In this document: one piece after another, positions 27,601 to 42,600 of the stretch
How the letters are laid out: each line of letters opens with the position of its first letter
Numbering within the stretch: the first letter of the stretch is position 1
NCBI RefSeq assembly: GCF_965638725.1
Contig: NC_134952.1
Coordinates: 17,177,028-17,241,027, forward strand
Reading direction: 5' to 3'
DNA length: 64,000 bases
From: Aptenodytes patagonicus
Lineage: Eukaryota > Chordata > Aves > Sphenisciformes > Spheniscidae
Program-made: the position numbers and the translations under genes
Notes under the pieces: model-generated
What the model saw: the letters and a program-made list of their open reading frames with translations, nothing else
Told to the model about the DNA's origin: nothing
Databases searched by the model: none

Positions 27601-30600
27601 GTTAACGTTTCACAAAAGTCGGAACCAATTAGCAGAATGCAAATTATGAATTTTCATTCTCTGTATTCTTAAATCACTAGGTTATCCAGAGATTAGACAA
27701 TGCTCCCATAAACTGGTAACATGTTTAGAAAAAAAAATTAGAGTAAGTTGATAAAAATTCATGCTGTTTTTAAAAAAGATCCAAGAGTTACTTATGACCT
27801 CTGGGCGTCAAGATGTTCTACAGACAAGTCAAAAATCCCAGCTACCTGACTCATTCTATTTAAAAACAACATCAGAGCTAGAGTGTTATATTTTGGGTTT
27901 CTTTGTTGTCTTCCATTCAGAAGAAAAAAGCCCTGAAGACAGCAATTATGCATTATAACGCTCACAGAACCACACAGTGTCATTCTACAATGGGCAAATA
28001 AATCATGCTCATTCTAGGAGTATGAGCGAGAAAGCTTCCCAAACTCTCAGATTTACAGTATTACACTTTGAACAGAGAGCTCCTTTTATTATGTACTTTT
28101 TAATGCATAATCTGTATTAAAATTAATTATATTCTGAACAATAGAATTCAACCTGGTCCAGCACACCAGAACTGCTTAAAGTGGCTTTCTCACCCTATGA
28201 GACATTTTCTTGCTCTCAGAAGTCATCCAGTAACAGTAACCATGTGACATTTTATTTCAGACTAAGTCCTTGACAAAAAGCCTCAGTGAATTTTCTTCCC
28301 TTTCCCCCCCCCCCAGGAATTGAGTTTTAAGTTTAACTGGTGTTTTCAGTTAAAGAAAACTGAAAGTGTCCATTTTCCAGCACATCCAGTATTTACCTGC
28401 TGCTTAAAGAACCTATGACTATGCCCTTGCATGACACGCACACAAAAATGCACCCTCTCCAAGCCGTAAAATTACATTTTGGAAGTTTATTGCCCTAAAT
28501 CTGACTTAAATGATTATACTTATTTAAATATATTAGCATATATGGAAACATTTACAGGATTTAAGCAAGCCCATGATTATGATTACCACTCATACGCTGA
28601 GTAACATAGCATATTCCTTTTTCCTCCAACCTATTTCAATTTTGGAAGTGTACTCAGAGTCATTTCAGTACAAGTCCCCCAGCCAACATTCATACTCCAC
28701 AATACAGATTGGGAAAAAGTGTTAAAGGTATTATTACTCCACAACACTAATGCCAGGTCTTAGCATTTGAAAAAGAGAATAAGAATTTGTTACTCAGAAA
28801 ATTAGCATCTTCATTCTTCCAGCCAATACCTACCTTATCGTTAGAGAAGTAGTGAGTACCTGGTAGAGAAAAACCTGACCAGCAAAAGAGACAACCACTT
28901 CAAAAGTCTATGTTTTAAAAGTTTGGCAAGGTACCAATTTTTACAATGGGATGGCCTCTTGTTGAAATGCACTAGTAAGCAGAACCTGTTCATGAAGTTT
29001 CTGAAGCAGTCCAGAAGGATTCTCACAGGAAAAGGCTTTGATGTCCAGAAATCAATACAGACTGAAAATTATCATGTTAAAGGTTTTCTGGCTTACAAAT
29101 AACTTCAAAGATGCTCAACCACCAGTACAGTCACAAGTCACAGTTATTCTGTACTGTTAACCCTACCACTCTTCTACTTGATCTTCCATCAGTATGGCTA
29201 CACCCATTTGAGTAAAACCAACTCAGGAGAAGCCCACGTAAAAGCCGATAGCAGCCACCACAGGGGAATACCAACTCTAAGAACAGACTACACACAATCA
29301 AGAGCACAACTGTTCTAAAGGTGGTTTCAACTCTGAAAACTAACTCAGGAGAATAATGCCATATGAAGGTGCATGCAAACTTGCACACAGCATCCTATCC
29401 ACTGGAAAGATGAAGATATTTTGAGAATGTACTAGGTACAGAACAAACTGAGTATCACTACGATTCAATTCAAAGGCTGCCCAAAACAGTCAGATCAACT
29501 ACACTTGATTGCTGTGCCTTACAGGAATTAAGCTTTTGTAATAGAGTACATTCAAATAATGTTTTTTAGAGAATTTTACCTCTCAAAGTGACTTGGATTT
29601 ACTTTCTCAGTAGTCTGTATATCTAGAAAAAACTGCCGTAAACACTCCATTCATTTTTTTCCTGACATTTTAACTAAAAATACACTCTATTAATGTTCTA
29701 TTCAAAGTTGTGCAATACCTGCTTGTGCTTCTCATCCACATGAGCAGAGGAACTAACAGTAATGCTGTGACAACTTCTTCAAAACATATCTTTAAAAGAG
29801 GTCACAAAAATATTCTCACAGTTTCAATTTACTCAGTTTGATGACAGAAGAGCTGCCAGCAACTCTAACCCCTAGTCAGTACAAGGGATTATTGCAAAGG
29901 CTGAGTACAAAAAACTGCTTTCTAGAAAGTGGAAAGAGTAAGAAGATCCTGACATTTAAAATATATTCCAGTGTTCTTTCATTGTACACTAAGACAGACC
30001 CCTTCATACTGACTAGGCAAGTAATCTATGGTCTACAACTAACATGTTTCTGATTGAGAGAGATTAACCATGACTACTGCATAAATCCACAAAAGTACTT
30101 TTATTGCAGCAGAATCCTCTTCTGCTCTGGCTAATAACATTTACAAAAGGATTTTGAGGTGTGGCTCTGAATACAATACGGGATAGGGATAATTATTTCC
30201 TACAAAGACAAGGAAATCAAGTAAATGGATTAAGTCTAATGATTTGTCACCTTTTGGCAAATACACAGAACTAACTGCAAAGCTTGCAGTTATGAAATGA
30301 TGCAGTCAGTGTTCGGTGAGAACTGAACATTGCAGTTTTAGTATATCAGGCTTACATTGGTTCAATCTGTATTTGTCACCAATCATTCCTATCCTTCGCA
30401 TTAAACTGTTTAATACATATAAACACACACTGGCTGATGTGATTTTATGCCTGTCAAAAAGTCTTAGCCCACCCATTACACACATTACATTTTCTGCATT
30501 CATTTTTCTCAATATATGTTTCTACTTATTGTCTCCAGTAACTACTCAGTGCCAACACTGGAAAGTACTTTCAGAACAGTCTTGAGCACCAAGTAATCAG

Positions 30601-33600
30601 ACCTCATGATTAATATAACATACAAATGCATAATACTGTATTCATTCCGCACCATGAGTACTACAGAATCTCAAAAGAACAAAGAAAAAAGCTGGTATCG
30701 GCCAAGCTATGACAACTATACAAAGGTCAAGAAACAAACAAGAAATACATAGCATAGTGCTGATATTACTTTCAATATCTCATTTGAAAGTAGGGAGCCA
30801 AGAGGTAAGAACTAGGCAATACTGAGCTACTGTACAACTCTAGAAACCATTGAACAGAGACATGAGAAGTTGAAACAGCTTAGCTCATTTCAAAAGACAC
30901 TGTATTTTTACAGTTGTGCATGAAGTGTGACAGAACACAGAGGGAAAGATTTCACATGAAAATTAGTCATGGGTGTTTTTTCTCATGAGTGAGAAAAGGA
31001 GAACAACAGATATAAGATAGTTGTTATGCTCTTTTTTATGTTTAATCATTCTGGTTACAAAACAGCAAGCAGTAGAATCTTCCTATAGAAATTGGCTGGT
31101 CTTTTCCTCCAAAGCTATCCCAGGCATAAAGTGATGCTGCAGAAGTGAATTAAATATTAACACTTTCCTGGCTTTAGCAAACTCCGCTCTTAAAAGACAG
31201 TATCATGAGAGCCTTTGTCCAAGACGCAGTTCCTCTAATATCCTACTGGATTCCAGAAATAACGTTATGTGAATTGTTTCACAATTTGGCTGATTGCACA
31301 GCTGAATATAATTTAAATTACAAATTTCACATCTCATAAACCAGTAGATATGCAGATTCAGGGCATTTGGACTGTCCTTCAAATGCACCTTATTAAGATA
31401 CACGATTTCTGTCTTTTCACCTAATTATTTTCTGCCATTATTCCATTATTACTTCTAACATTTTTGCTAGAAGTCATGCTCTCCAAGACGCTCTCTGCAG
31501 AATTTTACAAGTGATTTCATTATGCTAAGCCTCGAGTTCTCATGTTTAGCTGTACAGACTAGACTACCAAGGAAGCAAATTTTTAAATTAAACTTCTTCA
31601 AACATCAAAGTACCTTAATAGTAAAGAGTAAGGCTTATCCATTCTTTCTATTATCCGCTACATAAAATCTTGCATTGCTTTACTATTACTACCGCTGAAT
31701 ACACCGAGTTGTTTAAACGTAGGATGATCCTTCAATCTGCATGAATTCAGAGTGAAAATCCAAGCATTCCTCTACAGATAAACTCTCTCACACTGTAACA
31801 CTAACTAGCAAATTAAGACAACACAAAAAACACATGCAGGGACTTCAATATTCTACAGCACGTACTTAACACAATGTTCAAACTCCTCAGCCTTTGGGTA
31901 CATTTACCACTACATCTACTAATTGACAGAAAATCTCCACTGAAACAAACCCTTATGTCTCCAAATAATATAATTATACAAATGCATGCTTAAGGGGATA
32001 TACAAGCTTATTATTCATTTTAATATAAGAAAGTGATGTGCAAGGCTTACTACTATACCTCCCTATTCCACCACAGCAGCCACACAAATTAATTTCAGCC
32101 CAATTAATTAACAAAAGGAGAAGCATGCCAAGCTCAATGCTTATCACACAGTGTTTGAGGCAGCTGAAAGTGAAACTACAGCAAAATTTATACAGTGCAC
32201 TGACTGACATCAACCAAGAACTAGGAATTCAGAAAACCGGTCTGTTACAGAAAAAGATACTTTTTTCAACACAATTCACAAGCTCAAGGTTTAATACTCA
32301 TTCCTCAAACTTTCCAGTTTATGGTTTGTCCACCTTGCGACACGTTTAGAAAGTGTGAATCCAAGTCTTTCCTCTGGTTAGAAAACCACTGGATCTGTGT
32401 ATGTCCTCCCCCTTTAGAAAGCTAAAACCAAACAACTTTCCTTACAAGCAGTTAGGAAGAATTACTTTGCTATTCTATAAAATTAAATTAAAATAATATA
32501 AAATTAGAATAGTACCAAATATTCTGGCTACCCACAAATTTGTTCTGTATATTTTAGGAACAACACCACCTAAATTTTTTTCATGATTACTTGTGACATT
32601 TGTAAGAAAATCCACTCTAAGTGTTACAAAATTAAGATTCAAACTGATTTCAAGATATATACAAAACAGCTACCCAGTGAAGAAAAATTTGGTGTGAAAA
32701 ACAGTGTTTGTTATAAGCAATCTCTTTAGACAAGTGGAAGTTTAAGGAACTAGTTACCTGACTGTCATTTTCAAGGTATGTCTATTTGATACCATACTCA
32801 AAAGGCCATGATCCACATTTCATATAGTAATAAGAATTCTGTATCCATCTACTGGTTGAAAAACATTAGGTTCAATCATTCATAAGGGCTATGACCATAC
32901 AAATGGTCATACTACTGATATATAATGTTTGTGACTGTTTCAACTGAACAGCATGTTGGATTTCACAGTATTTTTCCTTTAAGTTATTAAAGAAGCAAAA
33001 CAGCTTAAGGCTTTCAGTGTATTGGCATCTACCCCACCAATCCCTTTCTTGTTCCAACAGCTGTACAATTAAAGTTACTTAGCATTAAGTAGGGCATTAT
33101 TAAAAATAAATCAGTTTACTAATATTTGACATTAATAAGTTACAAATCACAAGTAGCTAATGCACGAGTTTGCTTAAGTGACTGACTTCCAAAAAAACCA
33201 AGATTGGGTGTTAAGTATTTTCATAAGCCTTACTTATTGAATTTAAAGTGGTTAAACCATTTGGAACATAAAATGCACCCTGTGACAAACAAGAATTTGT
33301 TCTTACTGTATAAAAAAACTCTAAAAATCTCACCACAGTTGCCTATGGTATGCTTTTCAGCAACTGTCATTGCAAAATGAACAATGTTTTCACTATATTG
33401 TATACAAAGTAATCTGTAGACAAGTATACTTGTCTGAGTACTTAATTACTTTAGCATCTGATGCATAAGCACCTTGCATACATTATTTTAAACTTAAGTC
33501 CACACAGACTGCCATATGCTATCATATGACTTCTTTTCTTTTGTCTTTCAGGCTTTCTGGTGTTCAAATCTTCACTAGTCTGATTAGATACGGTTTTCCA

Positions 33601-36600
33601 GTCACCTTGTAGAGTTGTTTGGGTTTTGGTTGTTGGTTTTGTGGGGGTTTTTTTTGTTTGTTTGTTTTTTAACCAACAGGAATTAAATACATTTTTCTTG
33701 TTTAATTTTACAGTTTAAAGATGTCAAACAGGATGACTGCATTTTTAATTGGTTCTTTTAGTATAGTCTCATCCAAATAATTCAGATTACTCTAAACAAT
33801 TACTTCTTCATAGTTAGGACAGACAAAATTTCCAGTACTGATGTCACAGATATAGTAATTTAAAGATATGAATACACTATCACTGTAATAATGCCTTAGA
33901 TGGATATTTTAACCTTAATAAAATAATGAACTTAACCATCTGCATACATACACATTTATAAACTCTTAAAGTAACAGTATTTCTATAAACGTTATTGTAC
34001 TTTACACTATAAAAAACCCCTTTTCATTTATACAGGTTTATTGTTTGGCTAATAATGCACTGAAGTGTTTTAGCACTGAAGTTACAAGTTTGAGCAAGTA
34101 TTTTCTAACTGTATTAGTTATTCAATATTAACACTGTGAAACAGTTAGACAACCACTGAGGTTTATATTAATTCATAATATATTTCAGTTATTGAAATGG
34201 TGGTCTAGTTAAAGTTTTGTTTAGGTCTATTTTCCTTCTCCATTACTTGTATGAAAACTGAACTGTTGGATTTTGTTTTTCATGTAGATATTTGGTCTTG
34301 ATCAAAGTCTTAATCCTTCAATGTATCCCTCATTAATGAGCTGTGGTATTGTAAAGTCGTAATCTTATATGAAGCATTAACAAGAATGATCAAATTAACA
34401 CATAAGGGAATATTCTCCTGTTAGCATACTAAGCCAAGATGTCAAGGAAACCAAAACCCAAGCAAGTTTGTCTGAAGGGCATACTTGCCCATATAGCTAC
34501 ATGCTAAGAATTTTCAAGATGCGCAAAGTGATCTATTGGAAATATTTTCATACAAATATGCTCAAGTTTGGAATTAAGTTTGGCTTCAGGAAGAAAAGCT
34601 ATTTTGATCAAATCTAATATTCAGTTTGAGACTTTAAAAAGAGATACAGCTTACAGTATGCAGGACTTAACTGTTGTAAAATTGTGAGATATACAGACTA
34701 AGTGCTGATAAAAATATGACCCAAATGAAGAATTCTAAGATACGGAGAGCTGAGTTTGCCAAGATTAGATGGATTTCATTTCTCAAACAATAAAAAGCCT
34801 CTACATGCACACAACACAGCACGAGACCATGCTAAGAATGAAATGAAACCAACCTTGCTGTTAGGCCCCGATGAGAGCTGTCTCAAAATAAAGAAAAATG
34901 AAGTTTCAAATAAGTGACAACTAGAATTAGCTTTCATTAAGCTTTTACTTTTTTAATAACAGAATCAACTATAACTGAAGTCAGTAAAAGAACATATGCT
35001 GAAGTGCTGTATTTTATTATGCAGAGAATCAACTTCAAGTCTAATACTAAGATACCTGGCAATGAACTTTCAGAACTCCCCAAAATTTATGTTAAACATT
35101 ACAAAAAACTGCTTTAAGTACACACAAAAATATAGCTATGAACCTGACTGAAGTGCTACTTAGAATAAACACAAAAAAGCTTAAGGCACTATAAACTAAG
35201 TACAGCAGGGGCTATAGTTTTTCCAAGATACCCTATTTTAAATTGGGCCGAAATGGTCCACAGGCACCCTATTTTAAATTGGGCCGAAATGGTCCACAGG
35301 CACTCTATATAAAAAAATGTTTTAAATCTATTAAGATCACAACCTCCTTCTACAATGATGCGAAGTTACATATGAAAATATACCTACCATAAACAGCACT
35401 GAATCAATTTCATGTGTTGGTGATTAAAACTAAGTGTTGTTCTCTCCTTTGAACTATGTTGGTTGATTTAGCTATACTATTCATTTGTAATCAGTCTTTT
35501 TACTGATTACATGTAGATGTGTGAATTTGGCTGACAGCATAGAAGGAAAAAGAAAAACCAGGATTTACTCACCAAGGAGGAATCCCTGTGACACCACATT
35601 CCATCCTATAAAGGAAGTGAAAGTGCTCTTCCCTTCGGTCTGATTTACAAGAAAGAAAGAAAGAGAAGGTTGTAATGTTGCTACACTATGCACTGTTATG
35701 GAAAGGAGAAAGGAGTACTTGATCTGAGAGTTTACTACCGAAAATACTGAATGCACCTGCGTTTTGGTTGGTAGAAAGCCACACATTTGGTGGACAGGTG
35801 CACTACCTTCTCAGTGAACTTAACCAGACAATAGGAAGTTTATGTATTTAACAGCTATAGCCCTTAGGAAAAAAAAATTAGGCTTCGGAATAAGTGTGCA
35901 ACAGAGGTTCAAATTTATTTAATAACCTGATAATATGAACAAAGAAATAATGTCAGTAACAAGAATGCCAGTATATTGGTTTGTTTGTTTTTTCCTGAGA
36001 TGCTTTCTTTCTACAGTGTCTTTTGTGAAGTAACACTGTTCTATTTATTTCCTACTGAAAAGTGTAGATCTATGATTTCATAGGAGGGCAACGGGAATTT
36101 GAAGAGGTTCATATAATACAACTGAAGTTAATGATATTATTGCTGACAGGACCTAAATTCACTTATTTCACTTACTTGAGGGAGAAGACAGCAGAGTAAG
36201 AGAAAAACACAGAACACGTTTATAATCTGTATCTATTTCCACATGGAAGAAACGTAAAGATCTTGTCAATCAATCTTCACATAAAGAATTCATAATCTAA
36301 TTCTGTACTTTCTTGAGAAAGCTAGAATTTGCAAAGGGGGGAAAAAAGTCTCACTTTCTATAGTAAGTCCTTACTTGCTTTGTGGACAAGATGTAAAATG
36401 CCTTTAAGCATAATTAAATTGGGAGTCCCATCAGAGTTTCACTAACATACAATTTTAGCTTTCATATCATGGTGTTTTTCAAATAACACAGAAGAGCTTT
36501 TCCACATTCCCACAAGAGCTTTTATTGGTGTGCAACATATTTTCAAGAAAAACAAAAAGTTAGCTCTATAAGAGTGTTCCAAAACAAGCAGAGATATTAA

Positions 36601-39600
36601 TCTGCCCAGAATCTCTGGTCTGAGGTATTATTAAAAAAAGTGTCTGAATTGTAAAAGAAAACCATACCTTTCAACCACAGGTAGAGTTAGTTTTAGGAAC
36701 CTATCATCAAGGACTGCAATTCTGAAGAGAACTCCACCAGGTACACTTCTCTCTCTACCTTAGATTTGTTGTTCCAGCAAAGCATGTGCTTTTATGTTGT
36801 CAAAGAATATTTTAATAAAATGAGAGTAGTTTAAAAGATTCGAAGAGAATAATTTAGGAAACTTCCTTCCATGACTTGGAAGAAAATAAAGCAGAGGTGA
36901 TTTTTTTTTTTTTGTAATTTCAGAAGATGTAATTAAATTTTGTGAAGTGTTTGTTAAAAAAAAAATTAAGAGCACTCTACTATTTACAGGGCATAGCAGT
37001 AATTAAGTTGCACCTGCCAAAACCACCACAATCTGATGATTCAGCCTCTGCCAATTTGACCACAGCAATTTAACCAGCAGTTTAGTTTACTTAATGACAG
37101 AATCTTGAATTCTTCTGACTGAAGTTTTCAAAGTTTTAAAGTCTCTCTAAAATAGCTATGTTAACACCAATATAGCTCTGACAAATACACAGAACTAAAT
37201 TTACTCAAAAGGAAAGATCAAGTGATGAGGAATGACGACTTAGCAGTCAAACTGAAGCACTTACACTGTCTAGGCAGAAAAAGGAAACAAATTTCTTTAA
37301 GATATGTTACTCTTTGTTCCCTTTCAGAGCTCTGTAAAACGGAGTATTAAAACGTGGAAGAGGCTATAAAGCGCTCCCCCTACATTTAAGGACTGCACAC
37401 AATACCATAGACAGGAATTACCCCATCTTACATAGGATGTGGTTCTACTGTTTCAAAGAAATAATGGGTAATAGAATCTTTCTCTACACTGAAAAGAGCA
37501 GAAATAGTTATGAGGAAATAAATGAACTAAAGAGTAAACTGGGAGGGAGACAGAACACTCACTGCTCAATCACTTCACTGAGATGTTGAGAAAGAAGTCA
37601 AGATGAAGGGAGGAGCACTTTTATTTACTACACAGAATGGAATATGATGTGGCAGGTTCAAATAACAACTAGTCATGTCTCTCAACACTTACTTGACATT
37701 TGTGAGGAAGAGCAAGCTAAAAGATAAACAGCCACCTGCTTTGTAAGTACCTTTTGTAATTACAGACACGTTTTACCTATTGAACTCTATTTTGTTACAC
37801 ACACACAAAAATGTATTTCCTGAGCCAGAAGAAAATCCCAAATCTTTTTTGCCATAACAAATCAAATCAGCATAACTAGAAAAACAACAAGAAATCCCCA
37901 AAAGCAAAATGCAGGCTCTGAATATTTGGAAATAAGAATCATTACATCTGAAAAAGTTCCATTACATACTATAAACATGAATTGCAAACCGTTCAATAAA
38001 AAGCCACCAACTTTAAAACATTAATGAATTAGGCAAAGCCTCAAGTAGCAAACAAGTAAAGAGATTTGAGGGAAATTAATTCCATATACATTTGAGGAAA
38101 CTGTGACAAAAAAAATTGCTTCATGAGTTGTTACAAAAACAAAGCCTTCTTCACTCAAGATGATCTCAGTTTCACTCCATCTTACCTGATAACACTTTAA
38201 AGTTAACATAGTCAAGTTGAATAGATTAAACTGGATTCTATCCTGCCTTGCACACTAAAAGTACTGTCAAGCAAGCAGACTAAGTTTTAACATTGCGTGT
38301 GTGTGTACATATATATACACACACACGTGTGAGTGTACATATATATACACACACACGTGTGAGTATATATTGTATTTTCAGTGTTGCTTTCTTCAGTATA
38401 TTGAACAATACCCAAAATCAGCAACTGGTCTTTCAAATTTTTAATCATAAGTTCAGAATACCAGAAAACTTGTTTGTCAAAAGCAAAGCTGAGTTTATAA
38501 ACAAGGAAGAAAACTTTTTAAACAGAAAAAAGTAGTAAGATCCAAATGATAGGTTAAAATCTATTACATTTACCTGAATTTTAATATTTTAGCAATAGCA
38601 TCCATACAGATATTTACAAATAGGCACAGAATTTGACTTGTCATCAGGTTAAAACTAAATAACTGTCATTTTTTACACAGATAGAAAAACTCTTTTAATA
38701 TAATGGAAGTCTGAGATTCAGCTCAAAATTAACAGCACAATAAAATATTAGGGACTGCCACCTAGTGCCTATGTTAAGCATCACCCAAGTACAAACGTTT
38801 CAGCTTAAGACTATACTCTAAAATATTATTTCTTATGCAACTAGACTAGCATTTGCTCTAATCAGAACATACATTCTAAACTATGCATCTAAAAGCACTT
38901 CACATATAAAAGACTATTAATAATGCAAATGCAAGCAATTCATTTAAAAAAAAATAAAAACAGCTACCATAAATTAACTTAAAGTTTGGGGAAACCCAGA
39001 ATGAAAACCCTGAGGTCCTTATTTATTCAAGGAAAAATTACAACATCAATACAAATACTCCTTTTCTTTTAGACTACACTTAAGGCTTACATAATCACCT
39101 TTACCATGAGGTAGCAACTTTTATCAAGGAAATTAATTCTATCCAATTTTTGATGCCTACGCCAGAAAGACAAACCAAAAATCCTATGTATTAGCAACTT
39201 CTTCTTAGTATTGATCTGAACAAAAAAGCAAGGGGTTAAGATCTAAAATTTCTTAATATTATTCCGATTAGTTAGTCCCATCCAATCACTCTCTTAAGAT
39301 TCTTTGAATGAAAGAAAACAACACATTTTATACAGGGATCCTTTGGGCAAAGTTTACCCTGGAAATAAGGAAAACTTTTGTTGTAAAAAAATCAAAATGT
39401 CTGTCAAAAGACATGAGCCAAGTCATTAACTCAAGTCTAAGAAATCTTAAAACACTGTTCAAATAGATGTTAGTTAAAAGAACAAAACTACAGGGTAAGG
39501 TTATTTCTCTGTCCTTTACTAACCTGAATATGCCTAACTGGTGCTGTTATCAAACTGTTGTGTCTGAATGAAACAATGATGACAGTTAGTGACTGGTGGC

Positions 39601-42600
39601 AAAGCTTAAAGGTCACACATACAGCTTTGCTTTGGCTAGTTTAGACCAAAACTTCTATTTTACAGTGGAAGAAGTCATTAGTACATCAAATGGCACTGAA
39701 AGGCCATAAAAATTAAGCACATACATAAATAAACATTATTTAAGGGTATCAACACCTTTCTCTGGAATCAACTTACCGTAAGCCATAGCAAGGCAAAGTG
39801 ATGAACCGGAACATTGCCAGAAAAACTCTCAAAGGAAGCAGGGTGAATACATACAGAAAAGCATCCAGGCACAAAAAGATTCCAAAAAACATCAACTAAA
39901 TTAAAAAAAATAAAACAGAAGTATGTTAGTAGTTTGTAAAGAATTATTTTATGAAAGATACATTTACATAAGACTAATTAGCCAAATAATCACAATACTC
40001 TCACTTGTTCAATCAGCTGAACTGTAAGAAAAACAACATGTTATGCACTTGGAAGACTATTCAGCAAAAATTCTGCACCACAAGGTCCAAGCAGCAAGGC
40101 TTTTGCAGACTTCCACGGCTCACTGAACTCAGTCTTTATTAAACAGATGAATTGCTCTTGAATATAACTGTAGCTTATTTTCCAATAGTGACTTTCCTCT
40201 AAGGTTACAAAAGTTAGTGTTTTTAACCTTAGGGGAAAAAAAAAAAAAATAGAGCTGTGTGTACATGTGCACAGCCATTTTCTGCCTACATCCTTTTTAA
40301 TATGCCTTTTTTTTTTCCCCAAACTTTTTTTTTTTTTTACCTTGTTAGTTTTCTATTGCACAGCTAGTATCAGCTTTGGTAGTTCTCCTTCAGAGAATAT
40401 CCACCTTTTTCATACAAAGAAGAATATAAAATATGAAGAGGTGAACTTCCAGTTGCCCTCAGTTTAAATGCTTTATCGTTAATTTACAGAAACAGTTAAA
40501 GCCATTTCATTATAGACACAAGCCAAGTTATTGGCTGATAATTAAACTAGACCTAAACTCTGCAATTAGAAAGCTCTTATATACCAGACTCTCCCCACAT
40601 GGCATTCCTTCTTTATCTGCTCTTTGATCTACCTGAATGGGACTCTAGGAATATGCTTTTATGCCTCTGTCAGACCAGAAGCTAGTGTTTTTTCCTGCAA
40701 GGAAAATCACGTAAAAAGGCAAGCTTAACTGGCTACACAATTAAGACTAGCAACATCTAAGCAGGCCTAGATATCCATGACAGATATGCATTTACATGTG
40801 AAAGTTGTATGTATTGCTGATGGGAAAGGAAGACACTAACTTGGGGGGGGAGGGGGAGTAAACCAAAGCACAAGTAAATTGCTTTTATGTCCCACAATCT
40901 CTTTGCCTTTCAAAACACCTTGTCAGCTTGCGCAACAGCCAGTTCAATGTCCAATGAGCTAATGTCACTGATACGTACCTTTCTCTCACTCTTACTCCTC
41001 ATGCACCCTTGTAACTTTGAAAGCAATCCTACAGAGTACACTCCAGTACATCTATCTGCAAGCCACGTAAGATGACTGGCTCAGGCATAAGAGCACTGCT
41101 GTCATCTCTGAGCTGTTGCTTTCCCTTATAACAGTATTTCTATCAATTCTGCAGTCTTTACTTCAATACCATCACGACATCAAGGTCTCCTCCCTGATAT
41201 TCACTCATTCACCTCTAGTACCATTTTCTAAAATTTCAGCAGAGAGTTACCATTCAAAATTATCAGGAACTGTGGTTACAAATAATGGACAAATTTATGC
41301 AGTGCATTTTAATATGCCATCAAGTTACCTATTTCTTTGCTAACTTTTAAACCAGGTGCTGAATAACCAAGCACTGAGGATGACTGGAGCTGAACGTGCA
41401 CTTTTTTTAACTCCTTAACCCAAGCAAAATAGAAAGATAGCCTGTCATTTTGCCCCTATATTCTTTGAGAGCATCTTTATAATCTAGAAAACAATTCTGC
41501 ATTTTCTTTTTGATTCAGACTTTTTCCCTGCCTGAGTGTTATCACAGTTTTTTCCATTCTATAAGCTCGCATTAATATTTGCAATTATTGTTTAATGTCC
41601 TAATTTTCCTAATTTTTTACAACATTGCACTTGCACACTTACATGCACCTGTTGAAATATAATCAGCACTAAACCTTCCACTCATTTCCGTAAAGCTTAT
41701 TTTTGCTGCTACATTCGAGATACTGAGGAACTAACAGAAAAGCTTTCAGAGCTTTTCCATCATAACCATATTTTAGCAAGAGCACAAAGTTTAATTTTGA
41801 GATCAACTGACAAGTGTTCTGTTAAGACGGCAGGAATAGAGATCACCTTTTCATTTAGTATAAATAATCTATTACAATGATGAGCTTCCACTGAAATGGT
41901 ACAAAAAGCTTGAGTGGAAGCAGCGTTTATATTACAAGTTATCTAGCTTCTCTAAATAGAATAGGAGTATTCAGAACAACAGCAAAAAAAAATACTACCC
42001 TTTTAAACATCACACCCCACTCTAAAATTATGTACATGTAGTAAGTGCACGTTAAAGAATATCTCCTGAGATTAGGCTTTGATAAATTTATTCCAGTTTA
42101 TTCTCACTCGACCTGATTATGATTTTCATTCCTAGTCTGTAATTATACCATTAAGTAGTAAATAATACAAGCCGTTAAGAAAATTCTTTTCTTCCTTTCC
42201 TAGTGTCTCACATGCTTTATTTCAATTAAGCAGACTTTTGAATCACAGCCAAGCGATTCCTGCAATAGGTGATGATCTGTACACTACGTAGTTTGCTTTC
42301 TAGGTGCTCATCATCATACCTGTTCAATTTTTTCAACGAGTATGATTCAATTTGATATAGCCAGTAGATATACTAACCTGGACTAAGCCCATGCAAAGAA
42401 GTAACAAATTTATTTCATAGTCTCTCTGTAAAAAGATAACTATCACTTTTTAAATTTATCTGCTTATTACTCAGTTTCATATTCTTTCATATTCAAAGTA
42501 CAGACTAAAGTTTATTTACCACGCAAAACCCATCAATTTCACCACTTGCAGCATCAACTTTATTTATAAAAGACTGTTGGCCTTCACTTGTTTTTATATA

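Larger units (their letters stand above)
26743..39776 (-). other. TAPT1: TAPT1 intron 3 (13,034 nt)
   Basis: The longest intron. It holds the 36-bp tandem duplication at 35230-35301, the TG/TA repeat at 38297-38370, the CTCF-like motif at 38755-38769, a C11 run near 28305, a T/G-rich stretch at 33615-33672 and a T12 run at 36901. Open frames of 60-103 codons occur on both strands without recognisable domains. No transposon body was recognised. Confidence 0.8.
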
